DNA from: CALCZU01 sp964396165
GTDB lineage: Bacteria > Bdellovibrionota > FAC87 > UBA2466
Assembly (NCBI GenBank): GCA_964396165.1
Contig: CAYNEF010000009.1
Span: 20,356 to 84,355, forward strand
Direction: 5' to 3'
Length of the DNA: 64,000 bases
Below, one piece after another: positions 8,698 to 18,089 of this stretch; the stretch's first letter is position 1, and each line of letters opens with the position of its first letter. The notes below the pieces were generated by a model that worked only from the letters and a program-made list of their open reading frames with translations, did no database searches and was not told the origin of the DNA. A program made the position numbers and the translations under genes.

Positions 8698-10365
8698 ATG
8701 AATAAATATCTCGTGTCGGGCATGCTTTTGTCTCAATTAGTTTTTGCAAATCAAACATTAAATTATTCAGTGGAGTTTGGCTCCTCAGCTAGAGGACTGT
8801 CCTCCAGTTCTGAATGGGAAGAAGTGCCTGGAATGCCCATTGTCCCTAGACTTACAAAAAGAATTCTCCTCCCTTTCAAGAAAAAATTGAAACGAGTTAC
8901 CTTCAGTGAAGAGATGAGGGGGAGAAGCTTTCAAAAAATGATTTTACCCAGAGCTTCTATCCCTCGTCCTTTGTGTGATGTGAAATATGAGGTCGTAAAA
9001 GATAAAGTATTTAATGCGACTGAATCCTATCCGGGAAGAAATGTAGGGGATATTCAAATTATAAATAAACACGGTTTTAATATTGCGTATATTCCTTTGT
9101 ATCCTGTGCAGTACTTCCCCGAAAGCAGTGAGGCAATAGTTAGTATTAGAGGGAATTTGGAACTGGAATTGGAAGATACGGTTGAAAGTGGAATTTATCG
9201 TGGATTAGAGGAAGATAAACGTGAAGTACTGCGCCTGACTGATACGGATGAGTTTCTAGAAAGCTATCCTGAAAGAAGAGTGAACGAGCTTGCTCAGTAT
9301 TTGGTTATCGGTCCAAAAGCTTTACTTGATAATGGTGAGTCTACGGGCTTATCTGCTTTTCTAAATGAGAAAAATGCACGCGGTATTACTACACTAACTC
9401 TTAGTACTGAAGAAATCTCAGCTAATACTGCCGGCAGTTCTATTCAGGAGAAAATTCGAAATGCGATTATTAAATCTTACAAGGAAAATGCAACAAAATA
9501 TGTTTTGCTCTTAGGTAATGGCTACTCCAGCACCCCATCTAAAACACTTAGTAGCAGTCAAGGTTCGGTTTTAGCAGATTATTACTATGCCTGCTTGAGT
9601 GGTACTTTTAGAGCTGCTGCAAAAGATTCTGCTTGTGAAGTGGCAGTGGGTAGATTTCCAGCGACTACACCAGATGATCTCAAAGTTCTAATAGAGAAAA
9701 CTAAAAAACTTGCAAACTTAGACGCCAATGATCCCAGAATAAAAAATGGATTATTGTTTGGGGAAAAATTGGATTCTAGCACTTATGGAGGTAAAACTTT
9801 GGAACAATTGGCAGTGGGAGGAAAAACAGGAAGCATAAAAACCCAGGGGTATCCTGCTGACAATAAATTTGCACGCTTATACGAAAGTTCAAACAAAACT
9901 TTTGCGGCTGATGAGGTGATAAAAACGATTAATAGCGGTGATTTTTATACTATCAATCATTTCGGTCATGCAAACCAAACATACTGCATGCGTTTTAAGT
10001 CTACAGCGATAAGTGGATTGACAAATAGTCTGCCTTTTTTTGGCATTACACAGGGTTGTCATCCGGGAGATCTTCATGGTGCAAATTGGACTGCATCCCT
10101 GATGACTTTTGCTGGCGGTGGGGCTGGAGCTATGATTTCCAACTCAGGCTTTGGGTGGTACCAGCCTGGAAGCACAGATGGACCTTCGACCAAACAACAA
10201 CTGCTATTTTACGACACAGCTTTTAAAGAGGGTATTAGAGAGCTTGGCAAAATCCATTACCGCACTAAAGAGCGTATGATTCCGGATATGTCGCAGGGAA
10301 TAATTCGCTATGTCGTCTATGAAACAAATCTGTTTGGTGATCCAGAATTGAGATTGAAGTTTTAA
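8698..10365 (+). CDS. Exported gingipain-like cysteine peptidase (C25 type)
   Basis: A 555-residue protein with a signal peptide (about residues 1-17, ending VFA). The second half resembles the peptidase C25 catalytic domain. NHFGH (residues 420-424) supplies the candidate catalytic His424 and ITQGCHPG the candidate nucleophile Cys454, in the same His-then-Cys spacing as gingipains. A preceding LLLGNGYSSTPS and VAVGRFPATTPDDLK match the family's caspase-like fold. Unlike Porphyromonas gingipains there is no long C-terminal adhesin or sorting domain. RBS AGGAG precedes the ATG. Likely role is extracellular or periplasmic proteolysis, which would suit a predator or scavenger; this is inference. 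Confidence 0.75.
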   Translation: MNKYLVSGMLLSQLVFANQTLNYSVEFGSSARGLSSSSEWEEVPGMPIVPRLTKRILLPFKKKLKRVTFSEEMRGRSFQKMILPRASIPRPLCDVKYEVVKDKVFNATESYPGRNVGDIQIINKHGFNIAYIPLYPVQYFPESSEAIVSIRGNLELELEDTVESGIYRGLEEDKREVLRLTDTDEFLESYPERRVNELAQYLVIGPKALLDNGESTGLSAFLNEKNARGITTLTLSTEEISANTAGSSIQEKIRNAIIKSYKENATKYVLLLGNGYSSTPSKTLSSSQGSVLADYYYACLSGTFRAAAKDSACEVAVGRFPATTPDDLKVLIEKTKKLANLDANDPRIKNGLLFGEKLDSSTYGGKTLEQLAVGGKTGSIKTQGYPADNKFARLYESSNKTFAADEVIKTINSGDFYTINHFGHANQTYCMRFKSTAISGLTNSLPFFGITQGCHPGDLHGANWTASLMTFAGGGAGAMISNSGFGWYQPGSTDGPSTKQQLLFYDTAFKEGIRELGKIHYRTKERMIPDMSQGIIRYVVYETNLFGDPELRLKF

Positions 10366-10415
10366 TTGGTGCACGCATTAGTGTACTCCGTTAGTATTAA
10401 GCTAAAGGGGGCTCT

Positions 10416-10901
10416 ATGCGTCCAATCTTCTTTCTAATACTTACTCAATTCTTAATTTCATGCGGTAGTAATTCGGGAAACAATAATTCTACCCAAACTG
10501 GTGCAATAAATTTTACTGGTACTTGGTCACTCTCAAATTTAAAGCACACGGCAACGGGAGGAATCAATTCGGATTGCACAGCGGATGATTTTACGATTAT
10601 TCAAGATGCTGCTAAATTTTCCATAAGTACGCGCACATTTAAGTGCGAATCCTTCGGGTATGGAGACGGTGGATTGCAATTGACCATCCAGGGAGGAAAA
10701 CTCATGGCAGGAACTATCTCTGCTGGAGAAATCGGTCCGAACTATGTGCACATCCGAGTGGATTTTACTTCGTCTACTGGATCCAAGTCGCATTATATTA
10801 TAAACATCGATCCATCAGGAGACGATTACACCTACAGTGAAGATTTTTCGTACAGTGAAAACTCTGATTCTGTTTTCGCAGGAACTCTAAAGAGAAAATA
10901 A
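10416..10901 (+). CDS. Small lipoprotein of unknown function
   Basis: A 161-residue protein starting with a lipoprotein signal peptide; the lipobox LISC puts the lipidated cysteine at residue 16, followed by a Ser/Asn-rich linker. The mature part is predicted to be beta-rich and contains two further cysteines (SDCTADD and FKCESFG) that could form a disulphide. It looks like a lipocalin-like or META-like small beta barrel, but no family is recognised. It sits 50 bases after the C25 peptidase, with AAGGGGG before the ATG. The two may be co-transcribed. Confidence 0.65.
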   Translation: MRPIFFLILTQFLISCGSNSGNNNSTQTGAINFTGTWSLSNLKHTATGGINSDCTADDFTIIQDAAKFSISTRTFKCESFGYGDGGLQLTIQGGKLMAGTISAGEIGPNYVHIRVDFTSSTGSKSHYIINIDPSGDDYTYSEDFSYSENSDSVFAGTLKRK

Positions 10902-10909
10902 AATAGTTT

Positions 10910-12904
10910 TTACCAAACTCTTACGCGGGCTTCTGGGGCAAGATACATTTTGTCTCCCGCTTTGCAATCGAATGCCTCGTAAAAACCGTTTTGGTGCACG
11001 ACTTGTTGATTGATGCGGGCATAGCCCATTGCATGCGGATCTGTTTTGATAAAACGCTTTTCCAAATCAGGTCGTATCACTGAACACCAGTTTTTTGCGT
11101 AAGCGACAAAGAATTTTCTTTTGTCGCTTTGTGGAACATTTGCTTTTCCTTCAAATGCCGTTGAATAGGCCGTAGTTACACCCACTAAATCACCGATGTT
11201 TTCACCTAGAGTGAGTTTCCCATCGTGCCCAGCCGCATTGAACTGCGTAACGAGTGGTTCTGTAAGCTTCTTAAACATTTCGAGATCTTTTTTCGACATC
11301 CACTGTCTTAAGCTACCTTTAGAATCGTATTTTGATCCGTTATCATCCACTGCATGGCCTAATTCATGTCCTACGACTGAACCAATTGCTGCCAGGTTTT
11401 CGACAAGAGTTGCGTTCGAATCAAACATAGGCGGTTGTAGGATGCCTAAGAGAAGCACAAATTTATTATCGGAAGGACTATAGTAGGCATTTACATTTAA
11501 CGGCGCTGTTCCCCAACGGTTTTTTAACCTTGGCTCGGAAAGTTCACGTATGTCTCTCTCTATCATCGCCTTTTGGAAAGTTTTACTGTTTTGGATGGGC
11601 TTGTCCGACGCAAAAGTCAAAGTAGGATTGAAGTACCACTCGACGTCATTTTTCGGTTTTACCAGATAGAGACTAGCTACTTTAATTTTGTTAATAGCTT
11701 CCTTCTTGGCTTTTTTGGACAACCAAGTATTTTTTTCTAGACTCGCTAGTAGATTTTTACGCACACTTTCTGCGGTTTCTACCATTGCCGCTTCGTCTAT
11801 TTTGGGAAATAAAACGGGAATGAGCTCTTGATCTAGCTCTCTATTATAACGTTTCATGACTTGCTTTGTACAACGTTCCTGGCGAGGAGGTCTGACAGCT
11901 TCTCCGCCAAGAAATTTTTTATTAAATTCAAATGAAGCATTAAAGTATTCGGGATAACCATCATCCATATAGGATTCTAGTGCGTGAAAGAGATAAACGC
12001 TTTTTAATTGTTCGAGAGGAAGTTTTTGAAGAGTAGCATTCAGCCAGATTAAGGTTTCTGGACTTAAGTCCCTCAGTACTACGCGCTCTGGCACCCTTTT
12101 TAAAATAACTTCGAGATTGAGATTGGGGTATTTTTTTAGCAGATCTTTTCTTTTAATAGAAGTATCTGTGGAAAAGCGGTGACGAAATTCAGCGGGTAAG
12201 GGAAAGCGGTTTGCCACTTCGCGTTCGAAGTCTATCACCCATCCTGCGCGTTTCTCCGCATCGTCTACTTTAAGAGTCGTAAAGAAAAGGGTGAGAAGTT
12301 TCTGGTAGTCTTGTATTAAGTCTTTTTTCTCATAGTAGGAACGCTCGGGTAGGGACATGATTTTAGACATGAATAGCGCATCCAAACGGCTTGAGTCTTT
12401 GCTGTTGGCTATCGTGTCAAAGTTAACGAGGGTAAATTCGGCTTGATCCATTCGACTTGCGGAAAGATCGATCAATTCCTTATGCGATGCTACTTTAAGA
12501 AGTCTTTCTTTTTCTGTTTCTACGACGAATTTTTCGTCTGTTTGTGAAGCTTTTTCATTCATGCATGCCATAAAGAAGTTCTTCATTGGCTTTGCGCGAT
12601 CGGTAACAGGTTCGTAGCCGTTTTCGATTAATTTAAAATAATTTTTCTTCGCAGTCAGAAGCCTCTCGGAATTATCTACAAAGGCAAAATTCCAGTAAGA
12701 GCGGTCTTCAGGCATTTTGAACGACTTTTCCACTTCAGAACAGACATAAGCGTGAAAGTCTTCGCAGGGCTTGATTGTTTTACTTTCAGGGAACTCCCGT
12801 TTGTCCGGCACAGGAGAATTTTTAAGCAACAATTCTCGTGTAAGCGTCTGATTGGCAAAGCAGGGGATAAAAATAAACAAAGGGAGGATGAATAGTTTTT
12901 TCAT
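10910..12904 (-). CDS. M13-family (neprilysin-like) zinc metallopeptidase, exported
   Basis: Secreted endopeptidase of about 664 residues. The zinc motif HELGH is at residues 513-517, preceded by the family's substrate-binding NAYYSPSDN and followed by ENIGDLVG, which supplies the third zinc ligand Glu and the catalytic Asp. The C-terminus ends in RVRVW, as expected for M13 (C-terminal Trp). The start chosen is ATG 12904, because it begins a clean signal peptide MKKLFILPLFIF...CFA. An upstream GTG at 12943 would bury that signal. A GGGAGG motif abuts the chosen ATG, unusually close for a ribosome site. The gene converges on the small lipoprotein gene, leaving only eight bases between stops. 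Confidence 0.92.
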   Translation of the reverse strand: MKKLFILPLFIFIPCFANQTLTRELLLKNSPVPDKREFPESKTIKPCEDFHAYVCSEVEKSFKMPEDRSYWNFAFVDNSERLLTAKKNYFKLIENGYEPVTDRAKPMKNFFMACMNEKASQTDEKFVVETEKERLLKVASHKELIDLSASRMDQAEFTLVNFDTIANSKDSSRLDALFMSKIMSLPERSYYEKKDLIQDYQKLLTLFFTTLKVDDAEKRAGWVIDFEREVANRFPLPAEFRHRFSTDTSIKRKDLLKKYPNLNLEVILKRVPERVVLRDLSPETLIWLNATLQKLPLEQLKSVYLFHALESYMDDGYPEYFNASFEFNKKFLGGEAVRPPRQERCTKQVMKRYNRELDQELIPVLFPKIDEAAMVETAESVRKNLLASLEKNTWLSKKAKKEAINKIKVASLYLVKPKNDVEWYFNPTLTFASDKPIQNSKTFQKAMIERDIRELSEPRLKNRWGTAPLNVNAYYSPSDNKFVLLLGILQPPMFDSNATLVENLAAIGSVVGHELGHAVDDNGSKYDSKGSLRQWMSKKDLEMFKKLTEPLVTQFNAAGHDGKLTLGENIGDLVGVTTAYSTAFEGKANVPQSDKRKFFVAYAKNWCSVIRPDLEKRFIKTDPHAMGYARINQQVVHQNGFYEAFDCKAGDKMYLAPEARVRVW

Positions 12905-12956
12905 CCTCCCTTTATAAGGAGTATTAGAATTGATGGCAACCACGGAGCATTACAGA

Positions 12957-15020
12957 TCAATTCTTAGAAATTGTCGGTGCTACTTTCATATGCTGTAGTA
13001 CTTTTTCCGCGATTTCTCGGAAAACGGGAGCGCCATGACTAGAACCATGGGCAGAGTGATCTTTAAGATCTTTTGGTTCATAGATTCCGACGTAGATTAG
13101 CACTTTCGCATCTTCTACCGGACCAAAACCCACAAAACTACCTACATTGTTTTCTCCACCTTGTTCATTGCTATCCCATAACCATGGGCTAGAAGCGGTC
13201 GCAGTTTTGCCGGCAAGATTATAGATTTTACTTTCTTGTTCCTGTGCAGTTCCACGAGTCATTACTTCTCTTAAGACATCTTGAGTTTCCTTGGCAGTTT
13301 TTTCACTGAGTACCCTGCGCACAATAGAAATTTTTGAGTCGGGGTCATTCGCCATAATTGGTCTCATAAGGTTTCCGCCATTAGCGATTGCACCAAATGC
13401 TTGAACCATTTCTAGTGGTGTGGCATGGATGACGTAACCAGTACCAACATTGCCAAGCATATGTGAATTGTTAATATCCTCAAAACTAAAAGACTGCCCG
13501 AATCTTGCTTCTGGGAAATTCTCAGTGCTGCCCCCACTGCCGAAACCGAAATCATTCAGCATGGCAAAAGTATTTTTTGCGCCCAGACGTTGTACTACTT
13601 CCATTGCACAAATATTGCTTGAGTAAACAACCATGTCGCGAGTAGAAAGTTTGTCAAAAGCTTTCCAGTCTTTGTATATATTTCCACCATATTCTAATTT
13701 GCCGTTATGGCAGTCGAACTTTTCATCAAAGGTTGTGAGTTTTAAGTCCACTGTTTTAGCAGCTACTAATGCCTTCATCGCGGATGCCGGCTCTAGTCTT
13801 AGTTTTAGCGCCCAGTGCGGCGGCGTATGTGACTCTGGCGTCGTAATTGTATTTGCTACAGCTAGTAGACGACCAGATTTTGGTTCTGAAACTAAAGCGA
13901 ATCCAGAGGTGGCCTTGAATCGTTTGACTGCATTTTTCAACACATTCTCTGCAATTTTTTGTATTTCGGGATCCAGTATCAAGGTTCCTGGATGCATTTC
14001 TTCTTTTGGCTTCTGCTCTAACTTTGCAGTCGCTCCGTAGGCGATTGCCAAAGTAAATAACATTGTTGTGATACCGACGGCCATGAATCGTCCCCATTGC
14101 AAGCGGGACGACAAGTGTTGTTTGAACATTTTGATTCTCCTGATGAGTATTGAGTTGATTTTTTTCGGGTTCCCGAACATCAAAGTCAGGCTTGCGGTAC
14201 CAACGAGCCGACTTCGATTTTCGAGTGCTGCTTCCGCCACCCGCACTAAGCAGTCTCCATAGTCATGCAACGAGATCCTTTGGCCATTAATCAGAGCTTC
14301 GTCACATGAAAATTCCTGTAGCTCTGAAAATAATTGTTTCCAGAGATAAAATGCGGGGTTGATGAATAATACAATCCCCGTAAGTTCCATAAAAAGAATC
14401 CAAGCTGTATCTTTTTGTTTGTGGTGCTGTAATTCGTGGTTTAAGGCAATAAAGAAATCTTTTCTATCGAATAACATCGAAGAAGGTATTACAACCCATG
14501 CGGTTCTTCCCGCTAATACGGAAAAGGGAACTGCAATTTCCTCAGATAAGGCAATACGTACGTTTTTATATTTTTTAATTATCTGAGAATTTTTAAGAAA
14601 CTGTTTTATCCGAAAAATATTCAAAAAAAATCGGAAGAATCCGAAGCATATTAATATTGCATATGCTGTGATGATTAGTTGGTTTACGGAAAGATCAGGC
14701 GTGGCGAAAGTGGAAGCTGCATGCACGTTTTCGTGAACAGTAGCAGCTTGTGATTGATTTAGAGGGGCGAACGTCAGTTTCTTATCCAGTCGGCTATTAA
14801 TCTCTTCCGCAGGAAATGTATAGCGGCTTGGTATAAGTGGGTGGTGCTGATCGGGGAGTAAATTGAAAACAACGGGCCCTAGTATCGAAAGTACGAAGAG
14901 CACTTGTGCTAGTCTCAGTAGGGATTTCGCAGAACGAATGAAATCAACCTTCGAGTTGATTTTTACCAGAAAGAGTAAAATCAACGATGTGGCTGCTAGA
15001 ATTAAATGAACAGAAATCAT
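12957..15020 (-). CDS. BlaR1-like M56 antirepressor protease fused to an FtsI-type PBP transpeptidase domain
   Basis: A 687-residue membrane protein. The N-terminal half has several membrane helices and the M56 zinc-protease motif HELQH at residues 195-199 with downstream ELQEFSCDEAL, as in BlaR1/MecR1. After a further helix near 315-335, the C-terminal half is a penicillin-binding transpeptidase domain. Ser413 and Lys416 form SxxK within EPASAMK, Ser467-Ser468-Asn469 form SxN, and Lys605-Thr-Ala stands in place of KTG. The EPxSxxK context is that of class B PBPs (FtsI) and not of the OXA-like sensor of classical BlaR1. It overlaps blaI by ATGA. The expected role is to sense beta-lactam or wall damage by acylation and trigger BlaI cleavage; this is inferred from the family. 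Confidence 0.85.
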   Translation of the reverse strand: MISVHLILAATSLILLFLVKINSKVDFIRSAKSLLRLAQVLFVLSILGPVVFNLLPDQHHPLIPSRYTFPAEEINSRLDKKLTFAPLNQSQAATVHENVHAASTFATPDLSVNQLIITAYAILICFGFFRFFLNIFRIKQFLKNSQIIKKYKNVRIALSEEIAVPFSVLAGRTAWVVIPSSMLFDRKDFFIALNHELQHHKQKDTAWILFMELTGIVLFINPAFYLWKQLFSELQEFSCDEALINGQRISLHDYGDCLVRVAEAALENRSRLVGTASLTLMFGNPKKINSILIRRIKMFKQHLSSRLQWGRFMAVGITTMLFTLAIAYGATAKLEQKPKEEMHPGTLILDPEIQKIAENVLKNAVKRFKATSGFALVSEPKSGRLLAVANTITTPESHTPPHWALKLRLEPASAMKALVAAKTVDLKLTTFDEKFDCHNGKLEYGGNIYKDWKAFDKLSTRDMVVYSSNICAMEVVQRLGAKNTFAMLNDFGFGSGGSTENFPEARFGQSFSFEDINNSHMLGNVGTGYVIHATPLEMVQAFGAIANGGNLMRPIMANDPDSKISIVRRVLSEKTAKETQDVLREVMTRGTAQEQESKIYNLAGKTATASSPWLWDSNEQGGENNVGSFVGFGPVEDAKVLIYVGIYEPKDLKDHSAHGSSHGAPVFREIAEKVLQHMKVAPTISKN

Positions 15021-15406
15021 GTTTTTAACCTTTCATTCAACATGCGTTTGATTTCTGAAAGTTCTTCCTTGGATATTTTGGATTCATCCAGCAGTCGCAT
15101 GACAATCGAAGATGGGTTAGCCTTGAAGATCTTTTCGGTAAGATGCTTCAGGGCCTTGTTCTCATATTCTTTTCTTTGGATGAGTGGACTATAGAGATGG
15201 ACACTGTCTTTTTTTTCGCTCTTAAGCACCTTCTTGCTTTCAAGTATTTTCATCATGGTAGCGATAGAGGTATAAGCAAGCGGTCTATGAGACGCGAGTT
15301 TGTCCACAATATCTCTGACCGTGCAGGGAGACATTTCCCAGACTACCTGCATAATTTCTAATTCGAGTTCTGTAAGAAGTTTTTCTACTTTGATTTCTTT
15401 TGCCAT
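15017..15406 (-). CDS. blaI: BlaI/MecI-family transcriptional repressor
   Basis: A 129-residue winged-helix repressor. The N-terminal 80 residues carry the BlaI/MecI/CopY fold: LTELELEIMQVVWE, then TVRDIVDKLA, and the recognition helix in LAYTSIATMMKILESKKVL. The C-terminal third is the helical dimerisation region. In BlaI and MecI, inactivation follows proteolysis in this C-terminal part, triggered by the M56 partner encoded immediately downstream. Two 18-bp palindromes 10 bases upstream of the start are the predicted operators, implying autoregulation. Confidence 0.93.
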   Translation of the reverse strand: MAKEIKVEKLLTELELEIMQVVWEMSPCTVRDIVDKLASHRPLAYTSIATMMKILESKKVLKSEKKDSVHLYSPLIQRKEYENKALKHLTEKIFKANPSSIVMRLLDESKISKEELSEIKRMLNERLKT

Positions 15407-15415
15407 AAAAGAATT

Positions 15416-15455
15416 CTACTAAAGTTTTAGTAGATGTCTACTAATTTTTTAGTAG
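15416..15455. promoter_or_regulatory. Tandem BlaI-type operators
   Basis: Two palindromes, CTACTAAAGTTTTAGTAG (15416-15433) and CTACTAATTTTTTAGTAG (15438-15455), each have 6-bp CTACTA/TAGTAG arms and a 6-bp spacer. Their centres are 22 bp apart, about two helical turns, so dimers would bind the same face. The BlaI/MecI family is known to bind TACA/TGTA or TACTA/TAGTA-type dyads. Location directly upstream of blaI supports autorepression of the blaI-M56 operon. Confidence 0.85.
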
Positions 15456-15511
15456 GTGAATAATTTGGGGCCTTTTGGAACCCAAACGTCAGATGTGAAG
15501 CGTACTGTTCA

Positions 15512-17212
15512 CTAAGACTGTAGCGCTTTTTCCACATCTTTCTTAATGAGTGCTATCTCGGTAGCACCTGTCTGAAATGAAGGGTAAGCCCAGCTATCTT
15601 GCTCGACGAAAAAGACTTTGTCTTTAAAAGGCATCCGCAATCGATCGATTGTGCCATCTGTGTAGATCCCTTTCTCACAAAGTGGCAACGCATGTCCCCA
15701 GCGAGTTAAACGTAAATCTACGATGTCAGACTCTTTTGCATCAATCAATGGCAGTATTTCATCCGTAATTTGTTTTTCGAATAGCTTTTTGTACGTGCCA
15801 TGAGAGTCAGGCTGAATGAGTTCTTGTCGGATGCCGTCGCAGGGAAAAGCCCGGTAAAAAGTGAGAACAGAATGCTTGTCACTGGGAGAGGCAAAATTTG
15901 CGAGAACAAAATCTGTCGCGTTTCTTTCTGCTTGTGCTTTTTTGATGTCGGAAAAATCCAGATTATCTTTTCCTACCATAAACAAGTCGTAGTAATTGCC
16001 TTTTACCCGTTTATTCACAAGTAAGTTTGCCGTCATATAGGAACGGTACTTAAGCTTAGCTATCGCTTTTTGGCGTTCAGGTTCAATGCCGGTTAATATC
16101 TTTGAGGCAATAAACTTGGGACAGGACATAATAGCCGCTTTTGCTTTAATCTGGCGCAATTTGCCTTCGAAATCCTCATAGAGAACATGCACAAAATTAT
16201 TTTCTACTTTTACCTGAACTACTACGCACTTGGGACGCAAGTTTTGCGCAGGCACTTCTTTGATGATTCTCTGCAGAAGTCTTTCTGCAATGCGTGCATT
16301 TCCACCAGGGGGAACGTAAATCGGACGGCTTTCTTGCGCGAGAAAGTTTAGTGTGGCGCCACTGGACAATTCTTTCATGCAGCCTGCATAAGTAGACCAA
16401 CAATAATATTCAAATGCTGCTTCTAAACGGTGCGGGAGTTTTCCCCCTGCCACTTTTGTGAGCAGCTCTAATAAATCAAACTTGTCGTAATACTTCACAG
16501 AATCCATTTGCTTGGAATTCAGCGAAGGAATGAGAGGGAAAGCCCGCTCTTTTTGATCGCAAACATCAGAAAAGAATTTGGAAATTTTTTTGTATTTATG
16601 AGCTTCTTTGGGATCTGTTTCGCCTTCCCAAAAGTTATTATAAAGTTTCCCCTTGTATTCCACCGGATCGGAAGAGGCACGTGGAACTAGAAAATCCATT
16701 AAATTGAGTTCGTTAAAATAATCATGCATCGGTGTGCCGGGTGTTGGCTCGTCGATATAAGCAGATCCAAGCGCATAATCCATTCCACGCCACGATTCTC
16801 CTTTTGCATTGCCACCAAAGCGCGCGGCTTGTTCCAGAAGAACGGGCTTATGCTTACGTAAAGAATAAGTAGAAAATAGTCCACTTGCTCCTCCGCCTAT
16901 TATGACAAGTGGTACTTCTTCTACGCCGCCTTCTGTTTTGTGTGTCGAAAAATAGTTGGGTAGATCCCATAGAATTCCATGAGGACGTTCAAATTGATCC
17001 CCTGTGAATGTCTCAGGAGCTTTGTCTCCTTTAGTGCGATCGATGGGGCTATGGTATTTTAAAAAATCATCCGGGCTTTCCGTAACGGGGGCTGATTCGG
17101 TAGAAGTTACTGTTTGTTTGCCCGCGCATGCTCCGAGTAAAACAGCCAATCCACTAGCCGTACTTAATGAAACAAACTGGCGCCGGTTTAAAAGTTCTTC
17201 CCACTTTTTCAT
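15512..17212 (-). CDS. Tat-exported FAD-dependent amine-oxidase-like lipoprotein
   Basis: About 566 residues from ATG 17212, chosen because it is preceded by GGGGGA and begins a twin-arginine signal. NRRQFVSLS is followed by a hydrophobic stretch and a lipobox LLGAC with Cys29, so a Tat-dependent lipoprotein is predicted. The FAD-binding Rossmann motif IIGGGASGL lies near residue 105, followed by LLEQAARFGGNA as in flavin amine oxidases and protoporphyrinogen oxidase-like proteins. The C-terminus has the second FAD motif region SWAYPSFQTGATEIA. Substrate is unknown. Tat export is consistent with cofactor loading before export. Confidence 0.8.
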   Translation of the reverse strand: MKKWEELLNRRQFVSLSTASGLAVLLGACAGKQTVTSTESAPVTESPDDFLKYHSPIDRTKGDKAPETFTGDQFERPHGILWDLPNYFSTHKTEGGVEEVPLVIIGGGASGLFSTYSLRKHKPVLLEQAARFGGNAKGESWRGMDYALGSAYIDEPTPGTPMHDYFNELNLMDFLVPRASSDPVEYKGKLYNNFWEGETDPKEAHKYKKISKFFSDVCDQKERAFPLIPSLNSKQMDSVKYYDKFDLLELLTKVAGGKLPHRLEAAFEYYCWSTYAGCMKELSSGATLNFLAQESRPIYVPPGGNARIAERLLQRIIKEVPAQNLRPKCVVVQVKVENNFVHVLYEDFEGKLRQIKAKAAIMSCPKFIASKILTGIEPERQKAIAKLKYRSYMTANLLVNKRVKGNYYDLFMVGKDNLDFSDIKKAQAERNATDFVLANFASPSDKHSVLTFYRAFPCDGIRQELIQPDSHGTYKKLFEKQITDEILPLIDAKESDIVDLRLTRWGHALPLCEKGIYTDGTIDRLRMPFKDKVFFVEQDSWAYPSFQTGATEIALIKKDVEKALQS

Positions 17213-17282
17213 GTCTTCCCCCTCGATGCAAAAAAAGAAAATTAGCATGGATTCTTTGATCCGAACAGGGTAATGAGTAGGG

Positions 17283-18020
17283 ATGCTTTTTGGTCCAGGT
17301 AATTCCCTTATTCTCGTCAATGACTTTCTAGAGAGAGAAAAGCTTGATGCATTCGAATTGGAATTAAAAGAAGCTAAAAAATTCTACAAAGCGGTACAGC
17401 TCTCTGAACTCATAGAGAAACAGAAAAAAGGAAAGTCTGGCTATTTTGCGCTGTGTTTCAAACAGGCGCGAAAGAATTTTCAATTATCCGCATTGCCCGT
17501 GATTCAAGAGCAAGAATTACCTTGTACGTTGTTTCTCCAACCTGAGTGTGTGGGGACTAACAGACTGCCGCTACTTGAAGAGATCGCTTGGTTTAAAAAA
17601 GAATTTCCGAGTCAAATTTCCGAATCCCAAGTAGTCGAATGGGAAAAACTGATTCTAGCTGATCATGCAAAAGCAGAAGAGATGCTTGCTGGTTTAAGAA
17701 AGCAAATGGGCTCTCTACCCATTCAAAAGATTGGACCTGAGCATTTTTATCTTAAATGGGGAGATCTTCTGGATTTAAACCCGAAGCAATTTGAATTCGG
17801 TTTAAATCTTTCTTCACACTCTATCTCTTGGATTACAGATTCGAAAAATTACGCAGAATCCCAGTTGAGCAGAAAACTCAGTGTCGCCTATACTGCGCAT
17901 CAACCGTCCATTACCGAGGATATAATGATGCAACTGGGCTTTATTGGGCTTGTGACCGAGTGCGTGGGAGCCGTCGACAGACAAAAAAGCGCGTTTAACC
18001 TGCCGCAATGGAAGTTTTAA
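17283..18020 (+). CDS. Degenerate polysaccharide-deacetylase-like protein
   Basis: A 245-residue cytosolic-looking protein with no signal peptide. Residues about 52-95 resemble the start of the NodB fold (ALCFKQARKN, LPVIQEQELPCTLFL, VGTNRLPLLEEI). The C-terminus, GFIGLVTECVGAVDRQ...LPQWKF, resembles the family's closing strand and LPR motif. However, the catalytic Asp-Asp of TFDDG is replaced by LCFKQA, so activity is unlikely or different. I therefore treat it as a non-catalytic or divergent relative. It lies divergently from the FAD protein with a 70-base shared upstream region. Confidence 0.5.
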   Translation: MLFGPGNSLILVNDFLEREKLDAFELELKEAKKFYKAVQLSELIEKQKKGKSGYFALCFKQARKNFQLSALPVIQEQELPCTLFLQPECVGTNRLPLLEEIAWFKKEFPSQISESQVVEWEKLILADHAKAEEMLAGLRKQMGSLPIQKIGPEHFYLKWGDLLDLNPKQFEFGLNLSSHSISWITDSKNYAESQLSRKLSVAYTAHQPSITEDIMMQLGFIGLVTECVGAVDRQKSAFNLPQWKF

Positions 18021-18089
18021 CGTATTTCGACTTGAATTATTGTATTTCCCTCGTAGAATCTAATTTCTGTTTAAAATTTTGGAGGAAAA

